Under the pieces are notes generated by a model, which worked only from the letters and a program-made list of their open reading frames with translations, was not told the DNA's origin and searched no databases. From Pigmentiphaga sp. NML080357 (GTDB lineage: Bacteria; Pseudomonadota; Gammaproteobacteria; Burkholderiales; Burkholderiaceae_B), in assembly GCF_002188465.1 (NCBI RefSeq), contig NZ_NINW01000059.1:1-64000 (forward strand): a stretch of DNA of 64,000 bases, in the 5' to 3' direction. Of the stretch, positions 7,403 through 16,800 are shown piece by piece (position 1 is the first letter of the stretch; each line of letters starts with the position of its first letter). A program made the translations under genes and the position numbers.

Positions 7403-10400
7403 ATGCGTTCTCTCATCGCGCTGGTGGTGCACCGCCGCCTGGTGGCGCTGACCGCCACGCTCATCGTCGCGGTCTACGGTGTCTATGCTTTCCTGAATAC
7501 GGCCATCGAAGCCTATCCCGACGTCACCAACGTGCAGGTGGGCATCATCTCGCTCGCGCCGGGTCTGGCGCCCGAGGAGGTCGAGCGCCAGGTGACGTTC
7601 CCGCTCGAACGCGCGCTGAACGGCACGCCGGGGCTGGTGTCGCTGCGGTCCGAGAGCTATTTCGGGCTGTCCATGATCACCATGGTGTTCGGCGACGGCA
7701 CCAAGAGCTTCGATGCGCGGGTGCAGGTGACCCAGCGGCTGCCGTCGGCCGACCTGCCCGACGGGGTGACGCCCGAGATGGCGCCCGACAATACGCCGCT
7801 CGGCAAGATTTTCTACTACCGGCTCAACAGCGACCGCCATACGCTGGCGCAACTGCGTTCGGAGCAGGAGTGGACCGTGGCCCGCGTGCTCAAGCAGATC
7901 CAGGGCGTGGCCGACGTCGTCAGCATGGGCGGATTCGTCAAGGAGTTCCACATCGAAGTGGACCCGGCCAAGCTGATGGCGCACAACCTGACGCTGGACC
8001 AGGTGGTGGACGCGGTGTCCAAGTCCAACCAGAACGTGGGCGGCGGGCTGCTGCGGCGAGGCGAGCAGTCGCTCATCATCCGCGGCATCGGGCTCCTGCG
8101 CACGCCGCGCGACATCGAGACCATCGTGCTGGACGTGCACGGCAACACCCCGGTGCGCGTTAAGGACGTGGCCCGCGTGGTGCAATCCTATACGCCGCGG
8201 CAGGGTTCGGTCGGCATGGACGACGAAGACGATATCGTCGAGGGCATCGTGCTGCTCAAGCGCGACGAGAACCCGAGCAAGGTGCTCGAGCAGGTCCACA
8301 AGAAGGTGGACGAAATCAACGCGCGCATGCTGCCGGCCGGCATGCGGATCGAACCGAGCTACGACCGGTCCCATCTCGTCGACCACACCTTGCAGACGGT
8401 CTACCACAACCTGCTTTTCGGCGCGACGCTCATCGTCGGCGTGCTATGGCTGTTCCTGCGCAGCCTGCGCGGATCGCTGATCGTGGCCGTCGTCATCCCG
8501 CTGTCGCTGCTGGTGGCGTTCATCGGCCTGCATTTCCTCGGGATGCCGGCCAACCTGATCTCCATGGGGGCGATCGACTTCGGGATCATCGTTGACGGGG
8601 CGGTGGTACTGACCGAAGCGATCATCCACAAGGCCAGGCTGCGCAAGCCCACCTCGCGCCGCGACATGTACGGGCTGATCATCGAGGCGGCGATGTCGGT
8701 CGCCAAGCCCACCCTCTTCGCGATGGCCATCGTGATCGCGGCCCTGATCCCGGTGTTCTCGCTCGAGAGCATCGAGGGGCGCATCTTCCGCCCGCTGGCG
8801 ATGACCTACACCTTCGCGCTGGTCGGGGCGTTGGTGTTCGCGCTCACGCTGGTACCCGCGCTGTGCGCACTGCTGCTGCGGCCCAAGGACGTGGTGGCGC
8901 CGGAACCGGCCATCTTCCTGCGCATGCACCATGCCTATTCGGGATGGATCGCCCGCATCCTCGAGAGCGGCCGCAATCGCCGCAAGGTATTCATCGTGGC
9001 CCTGGCGGCCCTGGCCGTGGCGCTGTACGCCGCTTCCCACCTGGGTACGGAATTCCTGCCCGAGCTCGACGAGGGCGACGCCTACGTGCTGGTGCAGATG
9101 CCGCCATCGATCTCGCTGGAGAAGGGGCAGGAGCTGCTGCGCACCATACGCATGCGCCTGAAGCAGGTGCCCGAGGCCATTTCGGTGACCAGCGAGCAGG
9201 GGCGGCCGGAGGACGGCACGGACAACGAGACCATCAACGTCGCCAAGGTCCTGGTGCGGCTCAAGGACCGCAAGCAGTGGCGCAAGGGGCTGACCAAGGA
9301 TGAACTGGTCGCGCAGATGCGCCAGTCGCTGGCCGACATCCCGGGGGTGCAGTTCAACTTCGCCCAGCCCATCCGCGACAGCGTGGAGGAGTCGACCTCG
9401 GGCGCGCGCGGGCACGTAGTGTTGAAGGTCTACGGCGCCGAGATCGAGACCATGCGCTCCATCCTGCAGCAGACCAAGGAGGCGGTCGGCCATATCGACG
9501 GCGTGGTGGATCTCGACCTCTATCGCGACGCGCCGGCGCCGCAACTGCACATCGAATTCGACCGGGAAGCGCTGGCCCGCTATGGCATCTCCATGGAAGT
9601 GGCCGATACCGCGGTAGAGACCGCGCTGGCCGGCAAAGTGGTCACCACGGCCTGGGAGGGCGAGCGCAGCGTGCCGGTGCGGATACGGCTGCCGTTCGTC
9701 GACCGCATGGACGAGGCGCGCATCCGCGACATTCCCGTCACCGCGCCCGACGGTACCTACGTGCCGCTGCACGCGCTGGCCAGCATCAGCTTCAAGGTGG
9801 GCAACTCCTCGATTTTCCGCGAGGGCAATGCGCGCTACATGGCGCTCAAGTTCAACGTCCAGGGCCGCGACATGGGCTCGGTCGTGAAGGAGGCCATCGC
9901 GGCCTTCAACAAGGATGTGAAAATGCCCGAAGGCTACATCGCGCAGTGGGGCGGCCAGTGGGAGAACCAGCAGCGCGCCGCCGAACGCCTGAAGATCGTC
10001 GTGCCCTTGTCGCTGCTGGTGGTGTTCGTGCTGCTCTTCAGCGCGCTCGGCAGCGCCCGCAGCGCATCCATCATCCTGCTCACGGCGCCATTCGCGATGA
10101 TAGGCGGGATCGTCGCGTTGCACCTGACGGGCATAGACCTGTCCATCAGCGCGGCCATCGGCTTCATCGCATTGCTGGGGCAGGTGGCCCTGGCCGGGTT
10201 GCTGGTCCTGAGCGCGGTCGAGAACCTGCGGCGCGAGGGAGTGGCCATGCTGCCGGCGCTGGTCGAGGGCGCCGCCGAGCGCATGCGCTCCGTCCTGATG
10301 GTGGCGCTGCTTGGCCTGATCGGCCTGCTGCCCATGGCGCTGTCCACCGGGGTAGGCAGCGAGACGCAGCGTCCGTTCGCCTCCGTGGTGGTCGGCGGAA

Positions 10401-10522
10401 TGGCGGTGCTGCCGCTGGTGGCGCTGTTCGTCCTGCCCGTGCTCTATGCGTGGCTCGGACCCAAGCGCATGCTGACCGCCGAAGAGCGGGATGCTGCAAC
10501 GACGGATAACGATCATGCGTAA
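7403..10522 (+). CDS. RND efflux pump of the heavy-metal (HME) class, CzcA/CusA-like
   Basis: A 1039-residue inner-membrane pump, the usual size for HME-RND proteins, with two repeats of one plus five transmembrane helices separated by large periplasmic loops. The TM4 proton-relay signature is DFGIIVDGAVVLTE, with Asp392, Asp398 and Glu405 all kept. The D-F-G-x-x-V-D-G-A form matches divalent-cation exporters (CzcA, CnrA, NccA) rather than the monovalent copper/silver CusA form. After the Glu the sequence reads Ala, where most family members have Asn. It exports substrate by proton antiport with the adaptor before it and the channel after it. The ion itself is not determined. Confidence 0.88.
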   Translation: MRSLIALVVHRRLVALTATLIVAVYGVYAFLNTAIEAYPDVTNVQVGIISLAPGLAPEEVERQVTFPLERALNGTPGLVSLRSESYFGLSMITMVFGDGTKSFDARVQVTQRLPSADLPDGVTPEMAPDNTPLGKIFYYRLNSDRHTLAQLRSEQEWTVARVLKQIQGVADVVSMGGFVKEFHIEVDPAKLMAHNLTLDQVVDAVSKSNQNVGGGLLRRGEQSLIIRGIGLLRTPRDIETIVLDVHGNTPVRVKDVARVVQSYTPRQGSVGMDDEDDIVEGIVLLKRDENPSKVLEQVHKKVDEINARMLPAGMRIEPSYDRSHLVDHTLQTVYHNLLFGATLIVGVLWLFLRSLRGSLIVAVVIPLSLLVAFIGLHFLGMPANLISMGAIDFGIIVDGAVVLTEAIIHKARLRKPTSRRDMYGLIIEAAMSVAKPTLFAMAIVIAALIPVFSLESIEGRIFRPLAMTYTFALVGALVFALTLVPALCALLLRPKDVVAPEPAIFLRMHHAYSGWIARILESGRNRRKVFIVALAALAVALYAASHLGTEFLPELDEGDAYVLVQMPPSISLEKGQELLRTIRMRLKQVPEAISVTSEQGRPEDGTDNETINVAKVLVRLKDRKQWRKGLTKDELVAQMRQSLADIPGVQFNFAQPIRDSVEESTSGARGHVVLKVYGAEIETMRSILQQTKEAVGHIDGVVDLDLYRDAPAPQLHIEFDREALARYGISMEVADTAVETALAGKVVTTAWEGERSVPVRIRLPFVDRMDEARIRDIPVTAPDGTYVPLHALASISFKVGNSSIFREGNARYMALKFNVQGRDMGSVVKEAIAAFNKDVKMPEGYIAQWGGQWENQQRAAERLKIVVPLSLLVVFVLLFSALGSARSASIILLTAPFAMIGGIVALHLTGIDLSISAAIGFIALLGQVALAGLLVLSAVENLRREGVAMLPALVEGAAERMRSVLMVALLGLIGLLPMALSTGVGSETQRPFASVVVGGMAVLPLVALFVLPVLYAWLGPKRMLTAEERDAATTDNDHA

Positions 10523-11732
10523 GTTCCTCTGCCTCCTGGTGCTGGCGCTGTGCCTGCCGCAGGCCCGCGCCGCCGATGCTCCGGCCCTCGGCACCGACGT
10601 CACGCTGCCCCAGCTGCTGGAGCTGGTCAGGAACAACAGCCCGGCCCTGCAGGCCGAGCGCACCCAGGTGGCGATGGCCGAGGCCGACCTGATGACGGCC
10701 CAGACCTTCTCCAATCCGAGCGTGGCCTACACCCACAAGCGGGGCGAGCGGGAAACCACGCTGTCGCAGGACATCCCCATCTTCGGCCAGCGCGGCGCGC
10801 GGATCGAAAGCGCGAGGAGCGGCGTCGAGGCCGCACGGGCGCAACTGCGGCTGGTGTACGCCCAGGCCTTGCAGGAAGCGGCACGCGACTTCATGTCGCT
10901 GCTGGTGGCTCAGGAGCGCGAGAAGCGCTGGCTCGATGCCAAGGACGACCTGGAGAGCGCCTTTCGCATTGTCCAGGGGCAGGTGCAGGCCGGGGCGCGC
11001 AGCCGCTACGACCTGACGCGCCTCGAGATCGAGCGCGCTTCGCTCGATGCGCAATTGGCCCAGGCCCAGGCCGAGACGCTGCAGGCGTCGGCCCGGGTGG
11101 CGGCCAGCGTGGGCGCGCCGGCATGGCGGCCGCGGGCCGCCGGGTCCATCGCGCCGCACTGGACGGCCCTGAGCTTCGACACCATGTGGCCGCAAGCCCA
11201 GAACCGCCTGCCGACGGTGCGAGCCGCGCTGGCCCAGCAGGCTTTCGCCGAGAAACAGCTCGATGCCGAGCGGCGCGAGGCCTATCCCACGCCCACCTTC
11301 ATGGTGGGGCGGCTGAACAACAACGAAGGCCGCAGCACCGAATACGGCGTCTCCGTCGCCATACCTCTGTTCGATCGTAACCAGGGACCCATCGCCCGGG
11401 CGGCGGCCGAGGCCGACGGCATGCGCCTGCGCAGCCGCGCCATCGTGGTCGCCGCAGAGGGCGAGCTGCGCCGCGCCACCGAACAGCTCGACCGGCGCCA
11501 GCAACTGGCCGAGCGCTTCGAGAAAGAGGGCCTGGCCATGGTTCCACGCTTGCGGCAGATGGCCCAGGATGCCTACACGCTCGGCCGGGGCTCCATCCTC
11601 GATCTGGTCGATGCGATCCAGGCGGTGGCCGAGAAGAAGAATACCTACCTGGACCTGGTCGAGGCCGTGCTGCAGGCGGAAGTGGACGTGCGCATCGCGT
11701 CGGGCGAGCTGGGGGCGGACCTGCTCGAATAA
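10515..11732 (+). CDS. RND efflux outer-membrane channel, CzcC/TolC family
   Basis: A 405-residue outer-membrane efflux protein. From ATG 10515 it begins with a clean Sec signal (MRKFLCLLVLALCLPQARA, cleavage after residue 20) and no lipobox. An in-frame upstream ATG at 10491 would add eight residues and spoil the signal. The body is made of two long alpha-helical repeats typical of OEP/TolC trimers. The start overlaps the last codons of the pump gene by eight bases, so it is translationally coupled. It completes a tripartite cell-envelope pump. The operon ends here; the 110 bases that follow show no strong terminator. Confidence 0.85.
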   Translation: MRKFLCLLVLALCLPQARAADAPALGTDVTLPQLLELVRNNSPALQAERTQVAMAEADLMTAQTFSNPSVAYTHKRGERETTLSQDIPIFGQRGARIESARSGVEAARAQLRLVYAQALQEAARDFMSLLVAQEREKRWLDAKDDLESAFRIVQGQVQAGARSRYDLTRLEIERASLDAQLAQAQAETLQASARVAASVGAPAWRPRAAGSIAPHWTALSFDTMWPQAQNRLPTVRAALAQQAFAEKQLDAERREAYPTPTFMVGRLNNNEGRSTEYGVSVAIPLFDRNQGPIARAAAEADGMRLRSRAIVVAAEGELRRATEQLDRRQQLAERFEKEGLAMVPRLRQMAQDAYTLGRGSILDLVDAIQAVAEKKNTYLDLVEAVLQAEVDVRIASGELGADLLE

Positions 11733-11842
11733 TCCGCCGCGCCCCGCGTCCTGGGCATGGAGCGTAAACTATCGTCGTGGCCGGCCCCGCCGTTCATGGC
11801 GCGTTTTCTTTGGCCGGCCGGTACTGACACCGGGGGTTAAGA

Positions 11843-13012
11843 ATGAAATCATGGGCATTGCGCGGCTTCCTGCTGGCCGGCCTCGTGCTGGCGTCCGCCG
11901 CGAGGGCTGACATCACCGTGGGTGTCGACATCGCCACCACGGGCCCGGCGGCCGCGATCGGCATTCCGTCCAAGAACGTGGTCATGATGTGGCCGCCCAC
12001 GCTGGGAGGCCAGAAAGCCAACTACGTCATCCTCGACGATGCGTCCGATCCCACCAATACGGTGACCAACGTGCGCAAGCTCACCTCTGAGCAGCGCATC
12101 GATGTCCTCGTCGGCCCCAACACCACGCCGGCGGCGCTCGCGGTGCTGGACGTGATCGCCGAGAGCCGCACTCCCATGGTCGCGCTGGCGGCCAACGCCT
12201 CCATCATCGAGCCCCATTCCGATCCCAAGCGCAAGTGGGCGTTCAAGATGCCGCAGAACGACTCGCTCATGGCGAGCGCCATCGTCGGCCACATGGCCCG
12301 CGCCGGCATCAAGACCGTGGGCTTCATCGGCTTCAACGATTCCTACGGCGAGAGCTGGTGGAACGAGTTCTCGCCGCTGGCGCAGAAGGCCGGCATCAAG
12401 GTCGTGGCCAACGAGCGCTACAACCGGACCGATACTTCGGTGACGGGCCAGGTGCTCAAGCTGATGCTGGCCAAGCCGGACGCGATCCTGGTCGCGGCGT
12501 CCTCGACGCCGGCGCTGCTGCCGCAGAAGACGCTGGTCGATCGCGGCTACCGCGGCAAGCTCTACCAGACCCACGGCATCGCCACGCCCGAGTTCCTGCG
12601 CCTGGGGGGCAAGGCGGTCGAAGGCACGCTGTTCCCGACCGGTCCCGGCGTCGTGGCCCACGGCCTGCCCGATTCGCATCCGGTGAAAAAGGTGGCCACG
12701 GAATTCGTCGATCGCTACGAGGCCAAGTTCGGCGCCGGCTCGGTCACCCAATTCGCCGGCGATGCCTGGGGCGCGTGGATGCTGCTTGACGATGCGGTAC
12801 GCCGCGCCTTGCAGAAGGGCGCCAAGCCCGGCACGCCCGAATTCCGCGCGGCGCTGCGCGATGCCATCGAATCGACGTCCAACCTGATGGTGCCCAACGG
12901 CGTGCTGAACATCACGGCCTCCGACCACCAGGGTTTCGACGAGCGATCGCGCGTGATGGGCATCGTGCGCGATGGCAAGTTCGCCTACGAGGGCGAAGGC
13001 AAGGGCAAGTAA
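11843..13012 (+). CDS. Branched-chain amino-acid type (LivK-like) ABC substrate-binding protein, orphan
   Basis: A 389-residue periplasmic binding protein of the LivK/peripla_BP_6 type. A signal peptide ends at ARA (residue 22), and the mature protein begins DITVGVDIATTGPAAAIG, followed by the family segments LVGPNTTPAALAV and NDSYGESWWNEF. In proteobacteria these receptors serve liv-type importers for amino acids, amides or aromatic acids. No permease or ATPase genes accompany it in the window, so it must share a transporter encoded elsewhere or act as an orphan. The PrpF-like gene starts 42 bases downstream in the same direction and is probably cotranscribed, which suggests an organic-acid ligand. 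Confidence 0.82.
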   Translation: MKSWALRGFLLAGLVLASAARADITVGVDIATTGPAAAIGIPSKNVVMMWPPTLGGQKANYVILDDASDPTNTVTNVRKLTSEQRIDVLVGPNTTPAALAVLDVIAESRTPMVALAANASIIEPHSDPKRKWAFKMPQNDSLMASAIVGHMARAGIKTVGFIGFNDSYGESWWNEFSPLAQKAGIKVVANERYNRTDTSVTGQVLKLMLAKPDAILVAASSTPALLPQKTLVDRGYRGKLYQTHGIATPEFLRLGGKAVEGTLFPTGPGVVAHGLPDSHPVKKVATEFVDRYEAKFGAGSVTQFAGDAWGAWMLLDDAVRRALQKGAKPGTPEFRAALRDAIESTSNLMVPNGVLNITASDHQGFDERSRVMGIVRDGKFAYEGEGKGK

Positions 13013-13054
13013 AAGCGGCGGCCGGGCGTCGCCCCGGCGAGCGGGAGGCGGAAC

Positions 13055-14326
13055 ATGTCCGCAAGCATCGATCATCGACGTCGCCAGGGGCTTTGTCCCC
13101 CGGCCGACTTTTCCGTCCGCCTGCGAAATGGCGTTCCGGAGTTTCCCGTTCACCACATGCGCGGCGGCACCTCCACCGGCCTGGTCATCTGGGAGGCGCT
13201 GGCGCCGCCGGACCTCGCGCTCAAGGAGGAGCTGCTGCGGCACCTGATGGGCGTGCCGCTGGACGGCGAGCTTCCGGGCAACCGCCAGATCACGGGCCTG
13301 GGCCGCGGGCCCGCCACCAGCAACAAGGTGTTCTTCGCCGATGTCGAGCCGGGGCCGGACGGGCTCCGCCTGGCCAGCACGCTGGCCCAGCTGGCTGCGC
13401 AGACCGCGGCTGTCGACTGGAGCGTCAACTGCGGCAACATGTCGGCGGCCCTGCCGCTGTGGGCGCTCGACATGGGGCTGGCCGACCCGGCCGAGCCGGG
13501 GCCCTGGTCCATTGCGATACGCAACACCAATACGGGGGTCGTCACGACCGGCAAGGTCTGGCGGCGCGGCGGGGGAGGGATGGAGGCGGCCGCCATACCT
13601 GGCGTCCATGGCGAGTTCCCGGCCGTCGATCTCTTCCTGCACGAACCGGTGGGCGCGAAGACCGGCATGTTACTCCCGACTGGACGCCCGACCGATGACG
13701 TGGAAGGCTATCAGGTCTCGTGCGTGGATGTCGCGGTTCCGATGGTCATTGCCGATGCGGCGCAATTCGGCAAGACCGCGCACGAACCCATCGCCGAGCT
13801 GGAGGCGGACCGCGACTTCATCGCGGCCTTGCGCAAGATCTGGATCGCCGCCGGCCTGCGCATGGGCCTGAAGGCGCGCGACGGCACGCGACTCACGGAG
13901 GCCGCGCTGGCTCGCAGCGAAACCGTGCCCAAGGTCTGCATCGTCGGCGCGGCGCGCGGGCGCGGGCATCTGGCGGTGCGCTATTTCACCCCGCAGACGG
14001 CGCATGCCTCGCTGGCAGTGTCGGGCGGCTGCTGCATAGCGTCGGCCGCGCTCATTCCCGGCACCGTCGCCCACGCGGCGGCGCGCGGACTTCCCGCCGT
14101 GGGCGGGGAGTTCGGCGATTGCCGGGTCGGCATCGAGAATCCGGCGGGCGTGCTCGACACCACGATCGTGGCCAGGCAAGGCGAACGCGGGCTGGAGATC
14201 GCCAGCGCCGCCTACCGGCGCAGCGCCCAGATACTGCTACGCGGCCACGTCCCCCTGTACCGCGCCTCGGCCGAGCTGCGCGAATGGCTGGCGCACGCCG
14301 GCGGCGAGGTTCGCCCGGCCGCCTGA
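13055..14326 (+). CDS. PrpF-family protein (methylaconitate/oxalomesaconate isomerase-like)
   Basis: A 423-residue member of the PrpF/GalD superfamily, which has two diaminopimelate-epimerase-like domains and moves double bonds or inverts cis/trans geometry in unsaturated tricarboxylates. The N-terminal signature reads HMRGGTSTG; in most family members the eighth residue is Lys (MRGGTSKG) and has been implicated in catalysis, so its replacement by Thr is notable. The Cys-containing motif NCGNMSAA is kept. The start at 13055 has a good ribosome site (GGGAGG). It lies between an orphan binding protein and a carboxylase operon. Function on 2-methylaconitate itself is unlikely without prpC/acnD; the substrate is unknown. 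Confidence 0.75.
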   Translation: MSASIDHRRRQGLCPPADFSVRLRNGVPEFPVHHMRGGTSTGLVIWEALAPPDLALKEELLRHLMGVPLDGELPGNRQITGLGRGPATSNKVFFADVEPGPDGLRLASTLAQLAAQTAAVDWSVNCGNMSAALPLWALDMGLADPAEPGPWSIAIRNTNTGVVTTGKVWRRGGGGMEAAAIPGVHGEFPAVDLFLHEPVGAKTGMLLPTGRPTDDVEGYQVSCVDVAVPMVIADAAQFGKTAHEPIAELEADRDFIAALRKIWIAAGLRMGLKARDGTRLTEAALARSETVPKVCIVGAARGRGHLAVRYFTPQTAHASLAVSGGCCIASAALIPGTVAHAAARGLPAVGGEFGDCRVGIENPAGVLDTTIVARQGERGLEIASAAYRRSAQILLRGHVPLYRASAELREWLAHAGGEVRPAA

Positions 14327-14381
14327 CCGGCGGGCGGTCGCAACGGCCCAGTCCCGGCAAGGGTTTTTCAGAGTCAATCAA

Positions 14382-14393
14382 ATTGTCGACAAT
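14382..14393. promoter_or_regulatory. Perfect 12-bp palindrome, probable GntR (FCD) operator of the carboxylase operon
   Basis: ATTGTCGACAAT is a perfect palindrome in an AT-rich patch 52 bases upstream of the carboxyltransferase start. Its TTGT...ACAA half-sites match the general form of operators bound by FadR/FCD-type GntR regulators, and such a regulator is the second gene of the operon (16014-16778). Downstream, AATATTATTG and TATAGTG offer weak -10 candidates, so binding here could block transcription. The assignment rests on motif form and position only. Confidence 0.6.
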
Positions 14394-14445
14394 ATTATTG
14401 AAGCCAATTATAGTGATCCGACCATAACCGGTCCGAGGAGACGGC

Positions 14446-16011
14446 ATGAGCTGGCGGGCGGAGGCGGACGAGATCCGGCGCAGGCGGGAACTGGCGCGGG
14501 CGTGTGGCGGCGAGGCCGCGGTGGCGCGGCAGCACGCGGCCGGCAAGCTGACGGTGCGCGAACGCATCGGCAAATTGCTGGATGCCGGGTCTTTCCAGGA
14601 GGTCGGGCAACTGGCCGGCAAGGCGTCCTATGTGGATGGCAAGCTCGACAGTTTCGAGCCGGCGCCGTATGTCATGGGTCTGGGCCGTATCGCGGACCGG
14701 CCGGTGGCGGTGGGCGGCGAGGACTACACCATCCGCGCCGGCACCGGCTTCGGCAGCGATCGCCGCAAGGGCGGGCAAGGCGGCTTTGTCGAAGACCTGG
14801 CCTTTCACTACCGCATTCCGCTGGTCAACCTTATCGACGGCACCGGCGGGACCGTCAACACCGTCAAGCGCAAGGGCTATTCGGTCACGCCGGGCTACGG
14901 TCAGGACGGTTTCGAACGGTCCGTATCGCTGATGGGCATGGTGCCCGTGGTCAGCGCAGTCATGGGTACCGTGGCAGGCGGGCCCGCGGGCCGTGCCGTG
15001 CTGGCCCACTGGACCGTGATGGTGCAAGGCAGCAGCCAGATTTTCGCCGCCGGTCCGCCGGTGGTCGAGCGCGCCTTCGGCGCCAAGCTGCACAAGAACG
15101 ACCTGGGTGGCGCCAAGATCGCATCCGATACGGCCGGCACCATCGACAACGTGGCGCCGGACGAGGAAACCTGTCTGGCGCAGATCCGGCGGTTCCTGTC
15201 CTACATGCCACAGAACGCCTGGGAGCTCCCGCCGGTGGTCATGTCGGGCGACCCGGTCGACCGCTGCGAGGATGCCCTCGTCGATATCGTGCCGCGCTCC
15301 GAACGGCAGGCCTACAACATGAAGAAGCTGGTGGGCATGGTCGTGGACAGGGGGTCCGAGTTCGAGATCCAGCCGGGCTTCGGCCGGGCGGTGATCACCA
15401 TGCTGGCGCGGATGAACGGCAAGGTCGTGGGCGTGGTGGCCAACAATCCCATGTTCGGCGGCATCGTCGACGTAAAGGCCGCACGAAAGCAGACGCATTT
15501 CATCGACCTGTGCGACGCCTTCAACATTCCCCTGATCTTCTTCGTGGACGTGCCGGGATTGCTGATCGGCGTCGAGTCGGAGTCCGAGGCGGTCATGCGC
15601 TTCGGCATCCAGCAGCGCTATGTACTGGCCCAGGCGACGGTGCCCATCTATACCGTGCTGGTTCGCAAGTGCTTCGGCGTGGCGGGCGGCAGCGTCATCG
15701 ACCGCGCGGGATTGAATTTCAAAATCGCATGGCCATCGGCCAGCTGGGGATCGCTCCCCATAGAAGGCGGGGTCAAGGCCGCGTATCGCGCCGACATCCA
15801 GAGCGCGCCCGATCCGGCCAGGCGCGAAGCGGAGATCGAGGCCGAACTGCGGGCGCTGTCGTCGCCCTTCCGGACCGCCGAGGCGTTCGCGGTGGAAGAC
15901 TTGATCGATCCGCGCGAAACCCGGCCCTATCTGTGCCAGTTCATCGATGCCGCCCAGGGAAAGCTGCGGACCACGGTGGGACCCAAGCTCCGGGCGGGGG
16001 TACGCCCTTGA
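14446..16011 (+). CDS. Acyl-CoA carboxylase, carboxyltransferase subunit
   Basis: A 521-residue carboxyltransferase of the PccB/MccB/AccD5 type. The two crotonase-like halves are recognisable: the N half has GKLTVRERIGKLLDAGSF and RKGGQGGFVEDLA, and the C half has VANNPMFGGIVDVKAARK, FFVDVPGLLIG and GVAGGSVID. Both oxyanion-hole Gly-rich stretches are present. It transfers CO2 from carboxybiotin to an acyl-CoA; the biotin carboxylase and biotin carrier are encoded downstream in the same module. The acyl-CoA is not evident: the sequence is not clearly propionyl-, methylcrotonyl- or geranyl-CoA carboxylase. A GntR-type operator precedes it, and the regulator gene starts two bases after its stop. 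Confidence 0.85.
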   Translation: MSWRAEADEIRRRRELARACGGEAAVARQHAAGKLTVRERIGKLLDAGSFQEVGQLAGKASYVDGKLDSFEPAPYVMGLGRIADRPVAVGGEDYTIRAGTGFGSDRRKGGQGGFVEDLAFHYRIPLVNLIDGTGGTVNTVKRKGYSVTPGYGQDGFERSVSLMGMVPVVSAVMGTVAGGPAGRAVLAHWTVMVQGSSQIFAAGPPVVERAFGAKLHKNDLGGAKIASDTAGTIDNVAPDEETCLAQIRRFLSYMPQNAWELPPVVMSGDPVDRCEDALVDIVPRSERQAYNMKKLVGMVVDRGSEFEIQPGFGRAVITMLARMNGKVVGVVANNPMFGGIVDVKAARKQTHFIDLCDAFNIPLIFFVDVPGLLIGVESESEAVMRFGIQQRYVLAQATVPIYTVLVRKCFGVAGGSVIDRAGLNFKIAWPSASWGSLPIEGGVKAAYRADIQSAPDPARREAEIEAELRALSSPFRTAEAFAVEDLIDPRETRPYLCQFIDAAQGKLRTTVGPKLRAGVRP

Positions 16012-16013
16012 CC

Positions 16014-16778
16014 ATGGAGCGGCCCGCGCCCCCCGATGCCAGCCGCGCGGCGGCCTTTCTCCAGGCGTTCGAGGAGGACCGCGGCACGCCCATCGCGTTC
16101 TGGTGGGTGTTCGCCGGACCGTCCAACACGCTGACCCTGCCCGAGCAGATCGCCGCGAGCGTGGGCGACCGCATCATTTCGCATGCCATCGCCCCGGGCG
16201 AGTGGATACGCGAGCAGGACATCGCCCGGCAGTTCGCGGTGAGCCGCAGCCCGGTGCGTGAAGCCATGCGCCTCCTGGAGCGCGAAGGCGTGGTGCGCAT
16301 CCATGCCCGGCGCGGCGCCCGCGCGACCTTCCTGTCGCAAAAGGAAATCCACGACCTGTTCGAAGTACGCGCGAGCCTGGTGCGGCTGGTCGGCCGCCGC
16401 GCGGCTGAGCGCCGGCCGGACCAGCTGCTCGATTTGCTAGAGATCGGCTTTCGCACGCTGAGGGAAACGGTCGACGACCCCGGCGCGGCACGGCGCTACG
16501 GCGAGACGGCGGCGCAAATGACGCTGCTGTGCGCGGCGCTGTGCGGCAACGAGCGCCTGTTCCCGCTCATCGCCTCGCTGTCGATGCAGATGCTGCGCTA
16601 CACCAGCCTCGGCCTGAATTCCGTGGCCCGACGCCGACGCTCCATCGTCCTGTGGCGAGGCGCCATCGATGCCATCCGCCGCGGCGACGCCGACGCCGCG
16701 GAACGCTTTTTCGCCAGTCGCCTGGAAGAGAACTGGCGGGAGATCCGCCGTTTGTTGGAGACCGAAGTGCCAGCCTAA
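16014..16778 (+). CDS. GntR-family transcriptional regulator (FCD domain)
   Basis: A 254-residue regulator. The winged helix-turn-helix occupies about residues 42-110, with the family signature REQDIARQFAVSRSPVREAMRLLEREGVV and the wing RRGARATFLS. The rest (115-245) is an all-helical FCD ligand domain, which in FadR, VanR and LldR binds carboxylates or acyl-CoAs. An N-terminal extension of about 40 residues is longer than usual. It lies inside the operon it probably controls, two bases after the carboxyltransferase stop, and a matching palindrome lies at 14382-14393. It most likely represses until its acid or CoA-ester ligand is present. Confidence 0.85.
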   Translation: MERPAPPDASRAAAFLQAFEEDRGTPIAFWWVFAGPSNTLTLPEQIAASVGDRIISHAIAPGEWIREQDIARQFAVSRSPVREAMRLLEREGVVRIHARRGARATFLSQKEIHDLFEVRASLVRLVGRRAAERRPDQLLDLLEIGFRTLRETVDDPGAARRYGETAAQMTLLCAALCGNERLFPLIASLSMQMLRYTSLGLNSVARRRRSIVLWRGAIDAIRRGDADAAERFFASRLEENWREIRRLLETEVPA

Positions 16779-16800
16779 AAAAGCCCGTCAGGAGGGAGAC

